The notes beneath the pieces were generated by a model. That model did no database searches and had not been told where the DNA came from. It saw only the letters and a list, made by a program, of their open reading frames with translations. A stretch of DNA of 64,000 bases from Haliea alexandrii. GTDB taxonomy: Bacteria > Pseudomonadota > Gammaproteobacteria > Pseudomonadales > Halieaceae. The DNA lies in the NCBI RefSeq assembly GCF_003719295.1, contig NZ_RFLW01000001.1, positions 496,001-560,000 of the forward strand, read 5' to 3'. The first letter of the stretch is position 1; each line of letters begins with the position of its first letter. The position numbers and the translations under genes are program-made. This document shows positions 16,007 through 25,611 of the stretch, in pieces.

Positions 16007-18877
16007 TTAGAAGCTGACGCTGACGCCTACGAACATGTAGCGACCGAGTGCGTCGTACATGCCGGGGAAGACGTTACCGTTACCGTTGATAGACGGCCCG
16101 GCGGCGTTGCCCGCAACCGGCGGCTCTTTGTCAGTGATGTTGTTCACACCCAGACGGAGAGAGGCGTTCTCGGTGACATCCCAGGTGCCGGCCACGTCAA
16201 GGTAGTTGACGGAAGGCAGGTCCAGGTTACCGTTCAGGTCGGTCACTGAGCTGATGTGGCGCCAGTAGGCACTGACTGCCAGGTCCCAGGGCGTCATCCA
16301 GGTAGCGCGCAGGTTGTTGCGGAAGTCAGGTGTGGGGTATCCACACTCGCCGCCCCAGTTACCTTTGCAGTCAACAACCGGTGCACCTTCGAGTTCCTGC
16401 TGGTCCCAGGTGTCGATGATGGACATGGTGTTGTTGAACGACAGGCTGCCCATGTCACCGATGGTCACATCGTAGTCGACGATCACGTCCCAACCGGTCA
16501 CTTCCTCGATAGCGAGGTTGTCCAGCAGGGCTACGATCTGGCCACTGGAAGCGACTTCGGAGCCAATCCACAGGTCACCGCGCGTGGCGTTACGCTTCAC
16601 GTTTTCGCAGAGCGCGTCGTTGCCATCCAGACACTGGTTGAGGATGAACTCGGGGCCCAGGTTGTTGATGCCCTTCTCGATTTCGATTGAGTAGTAGTCA
16701 ACGCTCAGTACCAGGCCGTCAACGAACTCGGGCGACCAGATGAAGCCCACCGAGTAGGTATCGGACTCTTCCGGCGCCAGTTCGGTGTTACCGCCCTGGA
16801 GGTAGTTGTACTGACCGGCGAAGGAGTTGAGGATGTTGCCGTACTGGGCAGCCGTTACACCGGTGCGAGCGCAATCTTCCAGGCTACGCTCGGGGGTGGC
16901 GCCACCACAGGGGTCCACGTCCATGTCGAACAGGTTCAGGCCCTGGGGCAGGAACAGTTCGCGGATGTTGGCAGCACGCACAGCGCGCTGGAAGCTGGCG
17001 CGCAGCTTCACGTCCTGGTTGATTGCCCAGCCGCCACGCACACCGTAGGTATCGGTGGTTACGCCGGTGGAGTAATCAGAGTAGCGGTAGCCCAGGTCCA
17101 GGGTGATCTCCTCGGCGAAGGCGGCGCCTTCCACCAGAGGAATGCTGGCTTCCATGAAGTATTCAGTGACGTCATATTCGCCGTTAACGGCGTTGGTGGC
17201 GCCACCCTGACCGGCACCCAGACCGAGGCGGAAGCCTTCGTCGGGGTTGAAGTTCAGCGTTTCCTTGCGGTATTCAGTACCGATGACCACTTCCACGCCG
17301 TTGTTGGCGGAAGGCAGCTTGAGGCCGTAGTCGCCCAGGCTACCTGCAACGAACGCGTTGAAGACTTTCTGCGTGGTGGTGCCGCGTGCGAACAGGGGCA
17401 GGGTCAGGTATTCAGCAGCAGCGGGGTCAACAGCACCGGTTTCCCAGATGTTCCAGGGCACACAGTTGGTGTCGCTGCCGTCAACCACAGACTGACAGGT
17501 GATGTTGCCATCGTCGTCCAGCACCGCGTCCAGCGCGTTGCGAATCTTGGTGTTGGACAAGTCGTTGTTGTAGGTGTTTTCCATGCTGACTTCTGAATAG
17601 AGGCCAGACACGTCATAACGCCAGGTGTCGTTGATGTCGCCACGGAAGCCGAGCACACCGCGGAAGGAGGTGTGACGCAGGTCCTGATTACGCGGGCCGC
17701 CTTCAACGTTACGACGCAGAACAACCACATCCTGCGTGTCGCCCGGGCCGAGGCCGTTGGCGCCGCAAATCACGCCAACCTGCTGGTCGGACAAGAACGG
17801 GTTGTCACAGGAGATCGGCACGTTCAGGCCGAACGCGCCAGAGGGCGCGATCTGCGCGTTGCTCTGGTTGTCCATGAACATGAGTTCGGTGTAGGTCTCT
17901 ACGTGTTCGTTGATCTGGTAGCGACCAAAGGCACCGGCGGTGTAACGCTCGTCGGGGCGCTGGTAGTAGTTCAGCGGGCCGTAGTTGTACACCTCGCTGG
18001 GCTGTACCAGTTCGTTGCCGGAAACACGGTAGGGATCGGCGGTGCCAACGATAAAGGTACCTGCGGCGCTGGTGCCGGAACCGAAACAGCCGCTGGCATC
18101 GTTGTTCAGTGCACAGGCGCTGTAGTCGCGGGCGCTCTGCAGCACGGCGTCAATTTCACGGTAAGTGGCGTAGGCGGTCACGTTGCCGCGGCCGTTATCG
18201 AAGTTGCCACCCATGACCAGCGACCAGTTCTGGATTTCGCCGTCGGTGTTGCTGCCGTCAGGGAAGGGGAAGCCCGCATCGCCGACGATCTGCTGCAGGC
18301 CGCTGTTGTCGTTGTCGTGCTGGTACTGGCTGAACTGGTAGTCGAACTGCACGCCTTCGAAGTCGTCAACCATCACGAAGTTGACAACACCGGCGACCGC
18401 GTCGGAACCGTAGGTGGCGGAGGCGCCACCGGTCAGCACTTCAACGCGCTGGATCAGGGCTGCCGGGATCTGGTTGATGTCGGCACCGGTACCGCCTTGC
18501 AGCGGCGAGCCCGCGGGCAGGCGACGGCCGTTGACCAGTACCAGGGTGCGCTCGTCACCCAGGTTGCGCAGGTTCAGGGTAGCGGTACCCGTTGCGCCGT
18601 TGGAGGTGGAAGAGTTCTGGTTGGAGTAGACCTGTGGCAGGTTCTTCATCAGGTCTTCTACGCGGGTGGTGCCCTGGAACTTGAATTCCTCGGCATCTAC
18701 CTGGGTAACCGGGCTGGCGGAAACCAGGTTGGCCCGCTGAATACGGGAACCGGTGACAACCACTTCTTCCAGCATCAGCTGGTCGTTCTGGGCGTTGGCC
18801 ACAGTCGGCATTACCGCCGCTGCGCTCATGCCCAGAGCAGCTGAAACTGCCATGGTCAGACGATTTTTCCTCAACAT
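16007..18877 (-). CDS. TonB-dependent outer-membrane receptor
   Basis: 956 residues. The signal peptide (about 1-30) ends near VANAQ. The TonB box/plug region reads LMLEEVVVTGSRIQRANLVSASPV, and the plug continues through LVNGRRLPAG and GGASATYGSDAVAGVVNFVM. The long barrel ends in FVGVSVSF, with the terminal Phe expected for BAM insertion. This is the CarA/OMP family seen in sphingomonads and marine gammaproteobacteria, whose substrates are often carbohydrates, peptides or other nutrients; no specific ligand can be assigned. The ATG at 18877 has AGGGG upstream and begins at the signal peptide, so the 22 codons before it are excluded. It is a separate unit 245 bp beyond the FecIR-linked operon. 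Confidence 0.93.
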   Translation of the reverse strand: MLRKNRLTMAVSAALGMSAAAVMPTVANAQNDQLMLEEVVVTGSRIQRANLVSASPVTQVDAEEFKFQGTTRVEDLMKNLPQVYSNQNSSTSNGATGTATLNLRNLGDERTLVLVNGRRLPAGSPLQGGTGADINQIPAALIQRVEVLTGGASATYGSDAVAGVVNFVMVDDFEGVQFDYQFSQYQHDNDNSGLQQIVGDAGFPFPDGSNTDGEIQNWSLVMGGNFDNGRGNVTAYATYREIDAVLQSARDYSACALNNDASGCFGSGTSAAGTFIVGTADPYRVSGNELVQPSEVYNYGPLNYYQRPDERYTAGAFGRYQINEHVETYTELMFMDNQSNAQIAPSGAFGLNVPISCDNPFLSDQQVGVICGANGLGPGDTQDVVVLRRNVEGGPRNQDLRHTSFRGVLGFRGDINDTWRYDVSGLYSEVSMENTYNNDLSNTKIRNALDAVLDDDGNITCQSVVDGSDTNCVPWNIWETGAVDPAAAEYLTLPLFARGTTTQKVFNAFVAGSLGDYGLKLPSANNGVEVVIGTEYRKETLNFNPDEGFRLGLGAGQGGATNAVNGEYDVTEYFMEASIPLVEGAAFAEEITLDLGYRYSDYSTGVTTDTYGVRGGWAINQDVKLRASFQRAVRAANIRELFLPQGLNLFDMDVDPCGGATPERSLEDCARTGVTAAQYGNILNSFAGQYNYLQGGNTELAPEESDTYSVGFIWSPEFVDGLVLSVDYYSIEIEKGINNLGPEFILNQCLDGNDALCENVKRNATRGDLWIGSEVASSGQIVALLDNLAIEEVTGWDVIVDYDVTIGDMGSLSFNNTMSIIDTWDQQELEGAPVVDCKGNWGGECGYPTPDFRNNLRATWMTPWDLAVSAYWRHISSVTDLNGNLDLPSVNYLDVAGTWDVTENASLRLGVNNITDKEPPVAGNAAGPSINGNGNVFPGMYDALGRYMFVGVSVSF

Positions 18878-18979
18878 ATCAATACCCCTGTACTTGACTG
18901 TAAGCATGCTAATCCGGTGGCCAATGCCACTGGAGACGAACATTAAACGAATTCAGCGGCCGGTTCCTCAGAGTTCCCT

Positions 18980-18993
18980 GTCACTTTTGTGAC
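18980..18993. promoter_or_regulatory. Short palindrome in the upstream region of the first TonB receptor gene
   Basis: GTCACTTTTGTGAC has 5-bp perfect arms around TTTT and sits about 103 bp upstream of the receptor ATG within an AT-richer stretch. It may be a regulator site, but it is short enough to occur by chance. Confidence 0.25.
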
Positions 18994-19122
18994 TTATTTA
19001 CGAAAAACCTCGGGAACTCGGCAAATTACCAGAAATGACCTGACCACATGGCAGCAGGCCGCTGATATCCCTGCAGTTTCAGTGGCCCGGCACGAGTGTC
19101 GCGCAGCGCAGGTTCTGGTCCC

Positions 19123-19593
19123 TCAGCGCACCCGGCTGACGCCGACGGTCTTGTCGGTGGAGGTCACGGTCATTTGATAGAAGCCGAAAAAGTTCTTGTC
19201 GATAACCACCGCGGTGTCATCGCCACGGTGCATGTAGCGCCCGGGCAGGCGTTGACGCCAGACCTGGCCATTATCGAGGTAGAACAGGGTCTCGCCAGAC
19301 CAGCCGTCGAAAGGCTGTTTGATGTGTGACTCGATGCGGATGGACTCTTCCGCAGCGATAACTTCCGGATTGGTGCGCAGCATGGCGGGCGCCTCGGCGG
19401 CGGTGTAGTTCACCAGCCAGCGATTGAGCGCCGCGCGCTCGTCTGCGCTGAGCTTGTCGAGCCCCGCCGCCTGGTACTCTTCCTCGGACATCAACTTCTG
19501 GACCCCCGGGAATTCGCTGCCCGGTTCTGCGCTGGCGCCGGGCACGCTGCAGGCGAGGGTGAGAAACAACAGGGGTGTCAGTGCGCTGCGCAT
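19123..19593 (-). CDS. Small secreted protein encoded with the STN-type TonB receptor
   Basis: 156 residues with a Sec signal peptide (MRSALTPLLFLTLACSVPGASA). The mature part begins with an acidic helical segment (LMSEEEYQAAGLDKLSADERAALNRWLVNYTAAEAP), followed by a beta-rich half with PFDGWSGETLFYLDNGQVWRQRLPGRYMHRGDD and VDKNFFGFYQMTV. I do not recognise a named family. The ATG is 14 bp after the receptor stop, so it is the last gene of the sigma-FecR-receptor set. A periplasmic or surface accessory to that receptor is the natural guess, without direct support. Confidence 0.75.
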   Translation of the reverse strand: MRSALTPLLFLTLACSVPGASAEPGSEFPGVQKLMSEEEYQAAGLDKLSADERAALNRWLVNYTAAEAPAMLRTNPEVIAAEESIRIESHIKQPFDGWSGETLFYLDNGQVWRQRLPGRYMHRGDDTAVVIDKNFFGFYQMTVTSTDKTVGVSRVR

Positions 19594-19607
19594 GGGTGGG
19601 GCTCCGG

Positions 19608-22580
19608 TCAGAAGCGCTGACTGATACGGGTGTACCAGAAGCGCCCCCTCAGTTCGTGGGTGCGGGCGTCGATATTATCGTTAAACGCTGACGCCGCCAA
19701 AGGGGCGGCCTGGTCGAACAGGTTGTCGATGCCGAGTGTGAGGCGCAAACCCGAAAGCACGTCGAACACATAGCTGACCTGCATGTCGTGCACGGTCCAG
19801 CTGTCGATTTCCCGCGTCAGGGTGCTGCCCGGGACCGTCTCTTCCAGGGCACTGACGTGATGCATATCGTAACTGGCCAGCCACCGCTCGCGCTTCCAGC
19901 GCAGGCCCAGCTGGCCTTTCCATTCGGGTATGCCGCCGAGTCCCTCGGACGCCTCGTCGCGGAAAGTGCCTGCCAGATCCACGTCGGGGCCGCCGTCGCC
20001 GGGCTGCGAGAGGTATTCATGGATCCAGGCTCCGGTGCCGGTGACCGACACCTGCCCCCAGGGCTGGTCGGGAAAATAATAGGCCAGGCTCAGGTCCGCG
20101 CCGCGCACCCGGCGCTTGCCGAAGTTGACGTTGTTGGCCGTTACCCGGGTGAGGTTGCCCCGCGCATCGCGTTGTACCTGCTCGCCGAAGGCCCCCGTCG
20201 CGGCATTGCGGTCAACGAGGGTTTGCGCGCTGGAGCTCACCACATCTTCCTGGCGGATCTCGAAGAAATCCAGGGAGACGCGCAGGCCGGGTAACACCAC
20301 GGGCGTCCAGATTGCCCCGGCGCTCACTGAGTTGGAGGTTTCCGGGTTGAGGTCCGGGTTGCCGCCCTTCACCGTCAGGAATTGATTGCGCGAGGCATCT
20401 GCGAGTTGTGTGCACCCGGGTAGCTGGCCGACATTGGCGGCAATGGTGCAGGGATCGGCGATAAACGCCTGTTGTTCGCTGTTGCCTTCGTAGAGCTCGT
20501 TGAGGCTGGGTGCACGAAAGCCCATCGCATAGCCGCCGCGCAGTGTGAGTGAGGGCCCCAGCTGCAGTTTCAGCCCGATCTTGGGGTTGGTGCTGCTGCC
20601 GAAGTCGCTGTAGGCAGAGTGACGCAGCGCCGCCTCCAGCTGCAGGTTGCGACCGCCGCTGGCGTTGCTCCAGAGCGGTATGCGGCTTTCCCCGTAGAGT
20701 TCGAGTATCTTGCGATCGCCCCGGGTGGGCTGGAAATTGGTAGCGCCGATGGTGCCAATGGAGGCCAACCGCGGGTCTGGCTGCTTGGTGGTCGATTCGT
20801 GGCGAAATTCAACGCCCAGCGCAAGGTCGCCTCGCCCCGCGGGCAGGTTAAGCAGCGCATTGCTCAGGTTGAGGGCCGCACTGGAGAGCGTGGTGTCGCC
20901 CCGAGTGCGTCCATCGAGCCGCAGGTAGTCCACCTGTTCGTCCGTGATGCTGCCCGCTGGTCCCATAATATCCACCGGCACGCAGCCATCCACCTCCGCA
21001 CCCCGGCAGCCCGCAGCGGGGCCCAGCGCGCGCCGCAGCCGGTTGGCGTCGACCAGGTTGGTGACGGTTTCCCAGGCCTCACTGCGACTCCAGTTCACCC
21101 CGATATCCCAGTGCCAGTCGGCGTACAAGCCCTCGACAATGGCGCTGAGACGGCCTACGCGAGACTCGTTTTGCTGCATGCGCCCGGGAAACTCCAGCAA
21201 TCTTCGCCGAACATCGGTTATTTCCTGATCGAAGTCATTGTAGATATTGTCCGCGGCAACACTCAACGGCATCTGCTCGAAGCCAGTGAAGATGGGCGTG
21301 GGCGCCAGCGTGGCGCGGGCACTGGTTTGCAGGTAGGTGGCCTCAAGCAGCGTGGTGACCTGTTCACTCAGGTCGCGGGTGACACTGGCGTACACGCTGC
21401 TGCGACGCAGGGGTACCACGGCCGAGGTAAAGGCCTGGTAATTGAACAGGTCCTCGCTGCCTGCCGGGCGGTAGCCGTTGCCCTCGGCGATCAATGCACT
21501 GCCATCGGGCAAGACCACACGCGCATCGGCGGTGGCGCTGGAGCGCAGGTCAGTGCCTCCGAGGTGGCGGGTGTCGGCGCTGGCGGACACCGAGCGGTCG
21601 CGACTGAACAGCGGCTCCTGCTCGTAGTGCGTGGCGCTGATGAACACGCCACCGTCGCGGAAGCTGTTGCCATACTGCAGTGTTTGTGTGGTCGTGGTGA
21701 GGTCGCCACGGCTGCTTTCGCCCACATAGGTTTCCGCCAGGAAGCCGTGAAAATCGCGTTTCATGATGATGTTGACGACACCGGCGATCGCGTCCGAGCC
21801 GTAGATGGCGGAGGCGCCGTCCTTGAGTATCTCGACGCGCTCCACGGCGGCGGGAGAAATGCTGTTCAGGTCGACGGATTCGCCGGCCAGCCCGTCGTTG
21901 GCAATGCGGCGACCGTTGATCAGGATGAGCGTGTTGCTGGCGGGCAGGCCGCGCAGGGTCACGGTTGCCGTGCCGTCGCCGCCGTTGGAGATGGCCGTGC
22001 TGGTGGAGTTGCCGATGACCGCAGGTACAAAACGCAGCAGCTCGCCCAGTGTTTGTGCGCCGCTGCGCTCGATATCGGAGCGGGCGTACACCTCGACCGG
22101 CGCGCTGAAGCGGTTGGGATCGCGGCGGATGCGCGAGCCTGTGAGCCGGCTGCCATACACGTAGGTCTGTTCCATGCCGGGTTCATAGATGGGCAGCGCA
22201 ACCGCCCCCGGCGCGGTGCCTTCGCAGCGCTCTTGGGGGCAGTCACTGGAATAGATGGCGACGATGCGCTCGTCGATCAGCTCCCAGTTGAGCTCGCTTT
22301 CCGCCAGCAGTCGGCTGAGGGCATCGTCCCGCGTCAGCTCACCGACCAGCGTGGGGGCGGACAGGTGCCGGGTGAGGCGGTCGGAAAAAACAATGGGGGT
22401 GTTGCTCTGGCGACTGAACTGGATGAGGGCTGCGGACAGCGAGCTCTCGCGTATGTCGTAGTGACGGACAGGCTCCGCCGCCGCCACGTGCTGCGTCCAG
22501 CCGAACGCAATGGAGATCGCCAGCCATGCCGAAACGATACCCTGCGCGATAAAACCTGTCGCCCGGGACGCGGCAAGCAT
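19608..22580 (-). CDS. TonB-dependent receptor with N-terminal STN signalling domain (FecA type)
   Basis: 990 residues. After a signal peptide ending near AAAEP comes an STN domain (about 40-110: YDIRESSLSAALIQFSRQSNTPIVFSDRLTRHL), used by FecA-like receptors to signal through FecR. The plug follows (YVYGSRLTGSRIRRDPNRFSAPVEVY, LINGRRIANDG, DGASAIYGSDAIAGVVNIIM), then a barrel ending WYTRISQRF with terminal Phe. The start is the ATG at 22580 behind GGGTGGGA; a TTG ten codons upstream is less likely. FecR and sigma genes lie just upstream on the same strand, so substrate binding should induce its own expression. Siderophore or heme-like ligands are common for this class, but the barrel resembles nutrient receptors, so the ligand is open. 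Confidence 0.93.
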   Translation of the reverse strand: MLAASRATGFIAQGIVSAWLAISIAFGWTQHVAAAEPVRHYDIRESSLSAALIQFSRQSNTPIVFSDRLTRHLSAPTLVGELTRDDALSRLLAESELNWELIDERIVAIYSSDCPQERCEGTAPGAVALPIYEPGMEQTYVYGSRLTGSRIRRDPNRFSAPVEVYARSDIERSGAQTLGELLRFVPAVIGNSTSTAISNGGDGTATVTLRGLPASNTLILINGRRIANDGLAGESVDLNSISPAAVERVEILKDGASAIYGSDAIAGVVNIIMKRDFHGFLAETYVGESSRGDLTTTTQTLQYGNSFRDGGVFISATHYEQEPLFSRDRSVSASADTRHLGGTDLRSSATADARVVLPDGSALIAEGNGYRPAGSEDLFNYQAFTSAVVPLRRSSVYASVTRDLSEQVTTLLEATYLQTSARATLAPTPIFTGFEQMPLSVAADNIYNDFDQEITDVRRRLLEFPGRMQQNESRVGRLSAIVEGLYADWHWDIGVNWSRSEAWETVTNLVDANRLRRALGPAAGCRGAEVDGCVPVDIMGPAGSITDEQVDYLRLDGRTRGDTTLSSAALNLSNALLNLPAGRGDLALGVEFRHESTTKQPDPRLASIGTIGATNFQPTRGDRKILELYGESRIPLWSNASGGRNLQLEAALRHSAYSDFGSSTNPKIGLKLQLGPSLTLRGGYAMGFRAPSLNELYEGNSEQQAFIADPCTIAANVGQLPGCTQLADASRNQFLTVKGGNPDLNPETSNSVSAGAIWTPVVLPGLRVSLDFFEIRQEDVVSSSAQTLVDRNAATGAFGEQVQRDARGNLTRVTANNVNFGKRRVRGADLSLAYYFPDQPWGQVSVTGTGAWIHEYLSQPGDGGPDVDLAGTFRDEASEGLGGIPEWKGQLGLRWKRERWLASYDMHHVSALEETVPGSTLTREIDSWTVHDMQVSYVFDVLSGLRLTLGIDNLFDQAAPLAASAFNDNIDARTHELRGRFWYTRISQRF

Positions 22581-22676
22581 TTTCCCACCCTGCCAGATTG
22601 CTGGTTGCAACGTACTGATAATGCGAGAGAAATTATGTTGACCGGAGAAGCCAGTCAGGCAAGGGTTCGTTATATC

Positions 22677-23666
22677 CTACTGCGGGGATTTCAGCAACTG
22701 CACTGAGCCGTTGCCGAGCGGTACTACGCGCAGCCCGAGACTGCGTTCCAGGGCCTGCACAACGGTATCCGGGTGGTCCAGGCTGAACACACCGGACACG
22801 GTGAGCTCGGCCACTTCGCGCTCGCTGATGAGAATGCGCGTATTCGAATAGCGCGCCATTTCATCCGCCAATTCTGCCAGCGTGAGGGCTTCGGCGATAA
22901 TTTCTCCCCGCTGCCACGCCAGGTAGCGGTCTGTATCCACACTGCGGCCCGTTCCGAGGGCGCCATTGCGGCCGGTTTCCAGGTGTTCGTCGGCTTCCAG
23001 CAGCACGCTTTGCGGCGCAGTGCCACCCGCGGCCAGGTTGCTTATGCGCACCACCCCGTCACTGACAGTGACGGCGGTTGAGTCGGCGCGGCGGTAGACA
23101 TTGAAGGCGGTGCCCACGGCGGTGACCGTGGTGTCACCTGCGCTGACTGAGAAGGGGCGCTTGGGGTCGTGCGCGACATCGAAGAACGCTTCACCTTTTA
23201 CCAGAGTCAGTGCGCGGGCACTCCCGGTGAAGGCCACATCCAGTCGGCTGTCCGTGTTCAGGGTGACCTGTGAGGCATCGCTGAGCGTGAAGGTGGCTCG
23301 CTCGCCGTGGGCGGTGCGCAGGGACTCGTTGCCGCCCGATTCGCGGTTCAGGGGTAGCAGCACAAAGGCCATGGCCAGGCCCGCTGCCAGGGCGACGGCC
23401 CCGGTCAGCCATTGGCGCCGGGTGGGTTGTGCGCGAGCCGGGGCGGTGGCCGGTGGCTCTGCCTCCAGCGGGAGATGGCGCACACTGCCGAGGTCGTCCC
23501 AGAGTTCCAGCATCAGGTCCATGGCCTGGCGATGGCCCGCGTCAGCGGCGAGCCAGAGGGCAAAATCGCGGTGATCCTGATCGTTGGCCTCGCCACGGAA
23601 ACGCGCAATCCACGCCAGGGCGGCGTCGCAATGCTGCTCGAATTCCTCTGTCAACGTCTGGTTCAT
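22677..23666 (-). CDS. fecR: FecR-type anti-sigma/sigma-regulator protein
   Basis: 329 residues. The cytoplasmic N-terminal domain (about 1-80: AALAWIARFRGEANDQDHRDFALWLAADAGHRQAMDLM) binds the sigma factor; one membrane segment lies at about 86-106 (WLTGAVALAAGLAMAFVLLPL); the periplasmic FecR domain follows (LRTAHGERATFTLSDASQVTLNTDSRL, VKGEAFFDVAHDPKRPFSVSAGDTTVTAVGTAFNV). A C-terminal STN-like segment (LTVSGVFSLDHPDTVVQALERSLGLRVV) ends it. It lies between the ECF sigma gene and the STN receptor gene in the standard order. It should relay ligand occupancy from receptor to sigma factor. Confidence 0.93.
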   Translation of the reverse strand: MNQTLTEEFEQHCDAALAWIARFRGEANDQDHRDFALWLAADAGHRQAMDLMLELWDDLGSVRHLPLEAEPPATAPARAQPTRRQWLTGAVALAAGLAMAFVLLPLNRESGGNESLRTAHGERATFTLSDASQVTLNTDSRLDVAFTGSARALTLVKGEAFFDVAHDPKRPFSVSAGDTTVTAVGTAFNVYRRADSTAVTVSDGVVRISNLAAGGTAPQSVLLEADEHLETGRNGALGTGRSVDTDRYLAWQRGEIIAEALTLAELADEMARYSNTRILISEREVAELTVSGVFSLDHPDTVVQALERSLGLRVVPLGNGSVQLLKSPQ

Positions 23667-23793
23667 CGCTTCCCCAACGCCCGCCGGTTGTTGTATCCCG
23701 GGGTGCGCACACCCACGCAGGGGTGCTGCCTTATGTTATGACCTGTTAGTGTAACGAGAAACCTGAAAGTTCCCTCAAGTAAATATTTCCCAT

Positions 23794-24306
23794 TCATCCG
23801 TTTTCGCCCGGTGGATACAGCGCAGCCAGGCGTTTGCGGCAATGTTGCAGCGCCTGCAGGATGTATTTCTCCACGCTGGAGACGGAAACCTGCATGGCAT
23901 CGGCGATCTCGCCGTAGGACAGGCCGTTGCGCCGATGCAGCAAAAACGCCTGGCGCACATTCAGAGGCAACTCTTCCACGGCCGCCATGATGAGGCTGAG
24001 TTTTTCGCGCGCGCCAAGAATATGTTCGGGTGAGGCCGCACTGCCGTTGATATCCGGCGCTTCACCTTCATCGGCTTGCTGGCGTTCGCCGTGCATGAAC
24101 TGCAGGTGCAATTTGCGCCGCCGCAACTGATCCACGGCCAGGTTGGTGGCGACCTGGAAAAGAAAGGCCCGGGCGTTGTCGAGAGTTTCCGGGGATTGCA
24201 GTCGATGCAGGCGCAGAAAGGCTTCCTGGGCGACTTCCGCGGCGTCTTCCGGGCTGTCGAGTTTGCGCGCCAGATAGCGCTCCAGCGCACTGCCGTGGTC
24301 ATTCAC
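23794..24306 (-). CDS. fecI: ECF RNA polymerase sigma factor (FecI type)
   Basis: 170 residues from the GTG at 24306. Region 2 is SPEDAAEVAQEAFLRLHRL and ARAFLFQVATNLAVDQLRRRK; region 4 is ELPLNVRQAFLLHRRNGLSYGEIADAMQVSVSSVEKYILQAL, the recognition helix-turn-helix. The frame is open for 15 further codons upstream (through NAFLARL, which resembles the usual N-terminal helix) but contains no ATG/GTG/TTG there. A GAGGG site is correctly spaced for an ATC codon at 24351. The true start is therefore uncertain. It heads the FecR/receptor set and should direct polymerase to the receptor promoter. Confidence 0.87.
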   Translation of the reverse strand: MNDHGSALERYLARKLDSPEDAAEVAQEAFLRLHRLQSPETLDNARAFLFQVATNLAVDQLRRRKLHLQFMHGERQQADEGEAPDINGSAASPEHILGAREKLSLIMAAVEELPLNVRQAFLLHRRNGLSYGEIADAMQVSVSSVEKYILQALQHCRKRLAALYPPGENG

Positions 24307-24381
24307 CAGGCGCGCGAGAAAGGCATTTTTGCTGTTAGCTACGACCGTGATGGTGAAACCCTCGTAGTAGCGCGGCGTGCC

Positions 24382-25611
24382 CTAGAATAGTACGCGACTG
24401 CGGATCGTACCGTCTATGCTGGCCAGTTTGGCCAGGGCCACGTCCGAATACTCGGCGTCCACGTCGATCACCACGTAGCCCACCGCCTCATTGGTCTGCA
24501 GGAACTGCGCCGAGACGTTGATATCGTACTCGGAGAAGACGCGGTTGATGGCGCTCATGACACCGGGCACATTGTGGTGAATATGCAGCAGGCGATGGCT
24601 GCCCTCATGCTCCGGCAGGGACACCTCGGGGAAGTTGACCGACGAGGTTGTGGCGCCGGTATCGCTGTAGCGTGCCAGCTTTTCGGCAACCTCGACACCG
24701 ATATTGGCCTGTGCCTCCACCGTGCTGCCGCCAATGTGCGGCGTAAGGATGGCGTTGTCGAAGGCCCGCAGTGGCGATACGAATTCTTCATCGTTGGAGC
24801 GCGGTTCCACCGGGAACACATCGATGCCGGCACCACCGAGGTGGCCGGATTCGAGGCTCGCGGCCAGGGCTTCGATGTCCACCACCGTTCCCCGCGAGGC
24901 GTTCAGCAGAATGCTGCCCCTGGGCATCTGGTCCAGCTGCGCGGCCCCGATCATGTTCCGTGTGCCGCGGGTTTCCGGTACGTGCAGACTGACGACATCC
25001 GACTGGGCCAGCAGCTGATCCAGCGAAGGCAGCTGGCGCGCGTTGCCCAGCGGCAGCTTGCTGACCACATCGCAGAACTGTACCTGCATGCCCAGGCCCT
25101 CGGCGATCACGCCCAACTGCATGCCAATATTGCCGTAACCGACGATACCCAGACGCTTGCCCCGTATTTCATAAGCGTTGGTTGCGCTTTTCTGCCATTC
25201 GCCGCGGTGCGCGGCTGCATTGCGGGCGGCGACGCCGCGCAGCAGCAGAATGGCCTCCGCGATCACCAGCTCCGCCACGCTGCGCGTGTTGCTGAAGGGG
25301 GCGTTGAACACGGCGATGCCGCGCCGTGTTGCGGCTGCGAGGTCCACCTGGTTGGTACCGATGCAGAAGCAACCCACGGCAACCAGCTTGCGCGCCGCGT
25401 CCAGCACATCGTCCGTGAGCTGGGTACGGGACCGAATGCCGACGAAGTGGGCATTGGCGATCGCCTTTTTCAGGTCGTCTGGCGCCAGGGCTTTCTGATG
25501 CTGCTCGATATTGTCGTAACCGGCGTTGCGCAGGGTATCCACCGCTGATGGGTGAACGCCTTCCAGCAGCAGGAAGCGGATTTTACTTTTTTCTAGCGAC
25601 TTGGGCGCCAT
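24382..25611 (-). CDS. serA: D-3-phosphoglycerate dehydrogenase
   Basis: First step of serine synthesis, 3-phosphoglycerate to 3-phosphohydroxypyruvate. It is 409 residues, the E. coli type with a C-terminal ACT domain. RLGIVGYGNIGMQLGVIAEGLGM (about 155-177) is the NAD Rossmann loop; SLHVPETRGTRNMIG and LNASRGTVVDI follow; LTPHIGGSTVEAQANIG contains the catalytic His. The ACT domain (about 340-409: LLHIHHNVPGVMSAINRVFSEYDINVSAQ) mediates serine feedback. It is divergent from the D-2-hydroxyglutarate dehydrogenase gene, which recycles the 2-hydroxyglutarate that SerA makes when it reduces 2-oxoglutarate. Confidence 0.97.
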   Translation of the reverse strand: MAPKSLEKSKIRFLLLEGVHPSAVDTLRNAGYDNIEQHQKALAPDDLKKAIANAHFVGIRSRTQLTDDVLDAARKLVAVGCFCIGTNQVDLAAATRRGIAVFNAPFSNTRSVAELVIAEAILLLRGVAARNAAAHRGEWQKSATNAYEIRGKRLGIVGYGNIGMQLGVIAEGLGMQVQFCDVVSKLPLGNARQLPSLDQLLAQSDVVSLHVPETRGTRNMIGAAQLDQMPRGSILLNASRGTVVDIEALAASLESGHLGGAGIDVFPVEPRSNDEEFVSPLRAFDNAILTPHIGGSTVEAQANIGVEVAEKLARYSDTGATTSSVNFPEVSLPEHEGSHRLLHIHHNVPGVMSAINRVFSEYDINVSAQFLQTNEAVGYVVIDVDAEYSDVALAKLASIDGTIRSRVLF

